A model generated the notes under the pieces. The model did no database searches. It was not told where the DNA came from and saw only the letters and a list, made by a program, of their open reading frames with translations. Positions 61,458 to 64,000 of a DNA stretch of 64,000 bases are shown one piece after another; positions within the stretch are counted from its first letter, which is position 1; each line of letters opens with the position of its first letter. A program made the translations under genes and the position numbers. The DNA comes from JACCWM01 sp040393065 (GTDB lineage Bacteria > Myxococcota_A > Bradymonadia > Bradymonadales > Bradymonadaceae): assembly GCA_040393065.1 (NCBI GenBank), contig JBEBUW010000009.1, positions 1 to 64,000 on the forward strand, given 5' to 3'.

Positions 61458-62327
61458 TCACCCGAGGAGCATGCTGGCGAGTTGGTCGGCGCCGTTTTGG
61501 TGCATGGTGTAGTGGGACATTTCGCGGAGGCGCCAGGCCTGGTCGTCGATGAGGCGCTGGAAGGCGTGGAAGTGGGTGCGGTCGAAGTGGCCGAGCCATT
61601 TGGCTTCCCAGAAGGCGTTGTAGCCGGCGCCGCAGAGGATGGTGTTGGCGTCGTGGAGCCAGGGGGCCAGCGGGAAGATGAGGGTTTCGGGGTGGAAGGG
61701 GTCGGAGCGGAAGATGTGGGTGTGTGTTTGGGTATTGGGGGGCGGGGAAAACGCTTCGATTTCGCCTTCGAGGCCGGCTTGCATGACGACGGTGAGGTGC
61801 TGGTGGTCGCTCAGGCCGAGGTGTTTTCGGAGGGTGCCGGGCGGGTGCATTTCGTCGGGGTTGCAGTAGACGATGGGTTCGATTTGGTCTTTGAGGAGCG
61901 GGTGGTCGAGGGGTTCGATGGCGATAAGCCGCTGGTAGCGGCCGGGTTCGAAGCGGGCAAACGAGGGGCCTCGGAGCCAGGCGGGTGGGCATTGGCGGAT
62001 GAGGAGCCAGGATTTTGCGCGCAGGCTCGGGGTGATGTGGAGGAGCGGCGCCCAGAACATGTCGATGAGGAGGATGTCGGCATCAAAGGTTTTGAGCGCG
62101 GCGGCCAGCTCGCTGGTGCGGGCGAGTGTGGGGCTTTTGAGGGTGGCCATGTCGATGGGCAGGGCGGTGAGGTTGGGTGGGGCTTGGATGTGGCCGGGGA
62201 CGCCGGGGCTGAAGATGTGGAAGTCGCCGGTGTAGCCGGCGCGGCGTAGGCCGCGCTCGATGGCCAGGGCGTGGACGAGGTGGCCGGCACCGATGGTGCC
62301 GGCGGTGAAAAACGCGATGCGTTGCAT
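61458..62327 (-). CDS. Glycosyltransferase-like protein (MurG/GT28-like fold)
   Basis: The 289-residue protein begins with a Rossmann-type strand and loop, IAFFTAGTIGAGHLVHALAI, resembling the N-terminal domain of GT-B enzymes such as MurG (GGTGGHxxPxL type). The C-terminal part has FPLAPWLHDANTILCGAGYN followed by FWEAKWLG, matching the donor-sugar binding region (GxGxxxxxE). The protein is shorter than MurG (about 355 residues). The acceptor and sugar are unknown. It is the downstream partner of the surface-protein gene, 6 bp apart on the minus strand. Confidence 0.65.
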   Translation of the reverse strand: MQRIAFFTAGTIGAGHLVHALAIERGLRRAGYTGDFHIFSPGVPGHIQAPPNLTALPIDMATLKSPTLARTSELAAALKTFDADILLIDMFWAPLLHITPSLRAKSWLLIRQCPPAWLRGPSFARFEPGRYQRLIAIEPLDHPLLKDQIEPIVYCNPDEMHPPGTLRKHLGLSDHQHLTVVMQAGLEGEIEAFSPPPNTQTHTHIFRSDPFHPETLIFPLAPWLHDANTILCGAGYNAFWEAKWLGHFDRTHFHAFQRLIDDQAWRLREMSHYTMHQNGADQLASMLLG

Positions 62328-62333
62328 CTGTGT

Positions 62334-64000
62334 TTAGCTCCCGCAGTAGAAGAATTCGTCTTCGAAATCTAAGGACAGGCAGCCGGTGCCGTCGTCGGTG
62401 CAGATGGGTGTCATCGGCCCGGTGGGGGAATTTGCGAAGGTTCCGTAGGGGAAATGTATATGGACGAAGTGGTTTTGTTTGCAGTGATATTTTTCTTCGT
62501 CGCGCAGATAGAATCGGGGGTGTCGCCAGTTGGCGGGCAGACAGCTTGCGTCCTGGGGAAAGCTGACGGGGCCCCAGCGGTACTGGTGGTCCATCTGCAT
62601 TGCGCCTCGGACGTAGGGGCGCGAGTCCAGATCGAGGAGGTCGAGCTCGCGGTAGCTGGTGAAGGTTCCCTGGATGGTTTCGACGTCATCGGAGTTGTAG
62701 AGGGGTTTTATCTGTGCGCCGGCGGCGTTGATGCAGTAGCCGTTTACGTCGTCGAGTGCCCAGGCGCCGAGGTCGAGGCATTCGGTCGGGGCGGTGGCGC
62801 AGCTTGCGGGGCTTGCGCTGGAGAGGTCTTCGGTGCGTTGGCCGGAGAAGCGTTCGTGGGCGCTGCGGTAGGCCTGGCCGTGGAGGATGATTTTGTCGGT
62901 CACCGGTACATCGACGCAGAAGGTGCCATCCGGTGCGGTGCCGGTTTGCGTGTTGCCGCCTTCAAATTGTACGCCGATGTTTGCGGCGCCGGGTGTGGTC
63001 TGGCCGCGGATGCAGGTCCAGGCGCGGTCGTCGACTTCGGCTGCGGCGACCCAGCCGAAGCTTTCAAGGTCGACGCGAACGGCGGCCATGCCGACTTTGC
63101 TGTGCTCGTCGGCCTGATCGTATTCTTCGACTTCGAAGATGTCGGCGATTTCGCTGACCGCACTTGAACTCTGCACCCAGACCATTTCGTCTTCGTCAAA
63201 GTGCCAGAGGTGCATGGGAAATTCGATGGTCTGGTCGGCGGAAATCAGCGCCGCAGCATTGCCGCCGGGGGCCAGGGCGAGTTTGTCGTCGGTGCCGGCG
63301 GCGCGAAGCTCGATGGCCGAGGCGGCCCACATGCGGAGTTGTTCGCCATCGGCGTTGAAGGGATTGGGGATGCCCTGCATATAGTGGAGCCACTTTTCGG
63401 TGGAGTCGGTGGGCATAAACACCGGGTAGATGGTCAGCTCAACTTCGCCGGTGAAGGGCTGGCCGTTAGAGTCGACCAGGCTGTCGGGGCCAAGCTCGAA
63501 GTCCAGGCGTTTCCAGGCTGAATACTCGTCATCGTATCCGTGCTCATCGACGGACTGATCGACCAGGGTTGGCGTACCGTCGTAGGTGAATGTTTTGGAG
63601 AAGCCCACGAGTTTGCGAAGGATGACGGGAGATACCTGGCCGCCTTCTCGCACGGTGACGCGGGTAAATTGCGGAGCCAGGCGTTTGGGCGCCTCGTAGT
63701 ACCACCAGGGGAGGATGGAGCCGCCGTCGGCGCGTACCACGTAGGTGCCGGGTGCAAGGTCGGGGACGGTGAATTTGCCAAATGCGTCGGAAACGACTTC
63801 CTGGCCGCCAATCGTTACCGTGACGCCCTCGACGACGCCAAGCTCGCCCTGGGTAATTGCGACCACTGCACCGTCGATGCGCGTTCGGCCGTTCTGGCCA
63901 AAGCCGTCGCAGGTTGTCAGGCAATAGGTGCAGGACAGGTCGCTTTCGCCGAGCTCGCAGCTTCCGTTGGCAGCGCCGTCGTCACAGACCTCGCCGGCTT
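62334..64000 (-). CDS. Partial large surface protein with Cys-rich segment (runs off window)
   Basis: The frame is open to the right edge, so the N-terminus lies outside; at least 555 residues are visible. The part nearest the edge reads GEVCDDGAANGSCELGE and then LSCTYCLTTCDGFGQNG, like the CDDG repeats of myxobacterial outer-surface proteins. A carboxypeptidase-regulatory-like beta domain follows (VVEGVTVTIGGQEVVSDAFG), then a long Trp/Tyr-rich part with many Cys, suggesting disulfides outside the cell. An apparent GTG start at 63866 is only internal. It is probably exported and anchored. The glycosyltransferase-like gene follows 6 bp downstream. Confidence 0.75.
   Translation of the reverse strand, partial: AGEVCDDGAANGSCELGESDLSCTYCLTTCDGFGQNGRTRIDGAVVAITQGELGVVEGVTVTIGGQEVVSDAFGKFTVPDLAPGTYVVRADGGSILPWWYYEAPKRLAPQFTRVTVREGGQVSPVILRKLVGFSKTFTYDGTPTLVDQSVDEHGYDDEYSAWKRLDFELGPDSLVDSNGQPFTGEVELTIYPVFMPTDSTEKWLHYMQGIPNPFNADGEQLRMWAASAIELRAAGTDDKLALAPGGNAAALISADQTIEFPMHLWHFDEDEMVWVQSSSAVSEIADIFEVEEYDQADEHSKVGMAAVRVDLESFGWVAAAEVDDRAWTCIRGQTTPGAANIGVQFEGGNTQTGTAPDGTFCVDVPVTDKIILHGQAYRSAHERFSGQRTEDLSSASPASCATAPTECLDLGAWALDDVNGYCINAAGAQIKPLYNSDDVETIQGTFTSYRELDLLDLDSRPYVRGAMQMDHQYRWGPVSFPQDASCLPANWRHPRFYLRDEEKYHCKQNHFVHIHFPYGTFANSPTGPMTPICTDDGTGCLSLDFEDEFFYCGS

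Overview
This 64 kb window is bacterial chromosome, most likely from a salt-adapted, probably marine member of the Myxococcota/Bradymonadota lineage (old Deltaproteobacteria). Pointers are two Ser/Thr protein kinases (one with the HRDVSPPN catalytic loop common in myxobacterial kinases), FHA-coupled signalling proteins, many lipoproteins of unknown function, and a surface protein at the right edge with a myxobacterial-type VCDDG Cys-rich segment. Salt adaptation is suggested by a trimethylamine monooxygenase gene beside a beta-lysine acetyltransferase gene. The lineage is inference; there is no rRNA gene here.

Layout. 0.5-5 kb: lipoprotein, EamA-type membrane protein, queG, an SDR and a four-repeat helical protein. 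4.7-16.1 kb: core metabolism on the + strand: glnE with a large low-complexity insertion, ilvE, class I aldolase, a lipoprotein, a tandem universal stress protein, and the pyruvate dehydrogenase genes E1-alpha, E1-beta and E2. 16.2-20.7 kb: minus-strand group of lipoprotein, GtrA protein, GNAT protein, coiled-coil membrane protein and kinase-FHA protein. 20.9-24.9 kb: small lipoprotein, Fur, Mrp and patatin. 24.9-30.0 kb: minus strand, GH57 alpha-glucan enzyme, glgC (glycogen metabolism) and a membrane-anchored kinase. 30.4-37.6 kb: ablB, tmm, a Roadblock-like protein behind a structured leader, and two unusual fusions: ferredoxin/reductase/truncated globin/zinc ribbon, and ABC-ATPase/dual-specificity phosphatase. 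37.7-41.7 kb: FHA-GAF-cyclase divergent from an NtrC-type regulator, a 41-bp tandem array and a lipoprotein. 41.9-43.0 kb: cysteine desulfurase. 43.2-52.4 kb: a tight pentose-phosphate operon (tkt, rpiB, tal-pgi fusion, gnd, zwf, pgl), largely translationally coupled and with more C-ending codons than its neighbours.

52.4-61.4 kb looks like an accessory or defence island. It holds a metzincin-like peptidase, a metallophosphoesterase, an Abi_2/AbiF-type HEPN gene preceded by a structured RNA-like element ending in a terminator, an HsdM-fragment/S24 fusion, a repeat-flanked gene of unknown function, and the remains of a gp49-like toxin with an intact XRE antitoxin. Two non-coding tandem arrays (43-bp and 31-34-bp periods) lie inside it. 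61.5-64 kb: a glycosyltransferase-like protein and the partial surface protein, which runs off the window.

The best leads for new biology are the Abi gene with its upstream RNA-like element, the ABC-phosphatase fusion, the ferredoxin-reductase-globin fusion and the HsdM-S24 fusion. All assignments are from reading the sequence; no searches were run.
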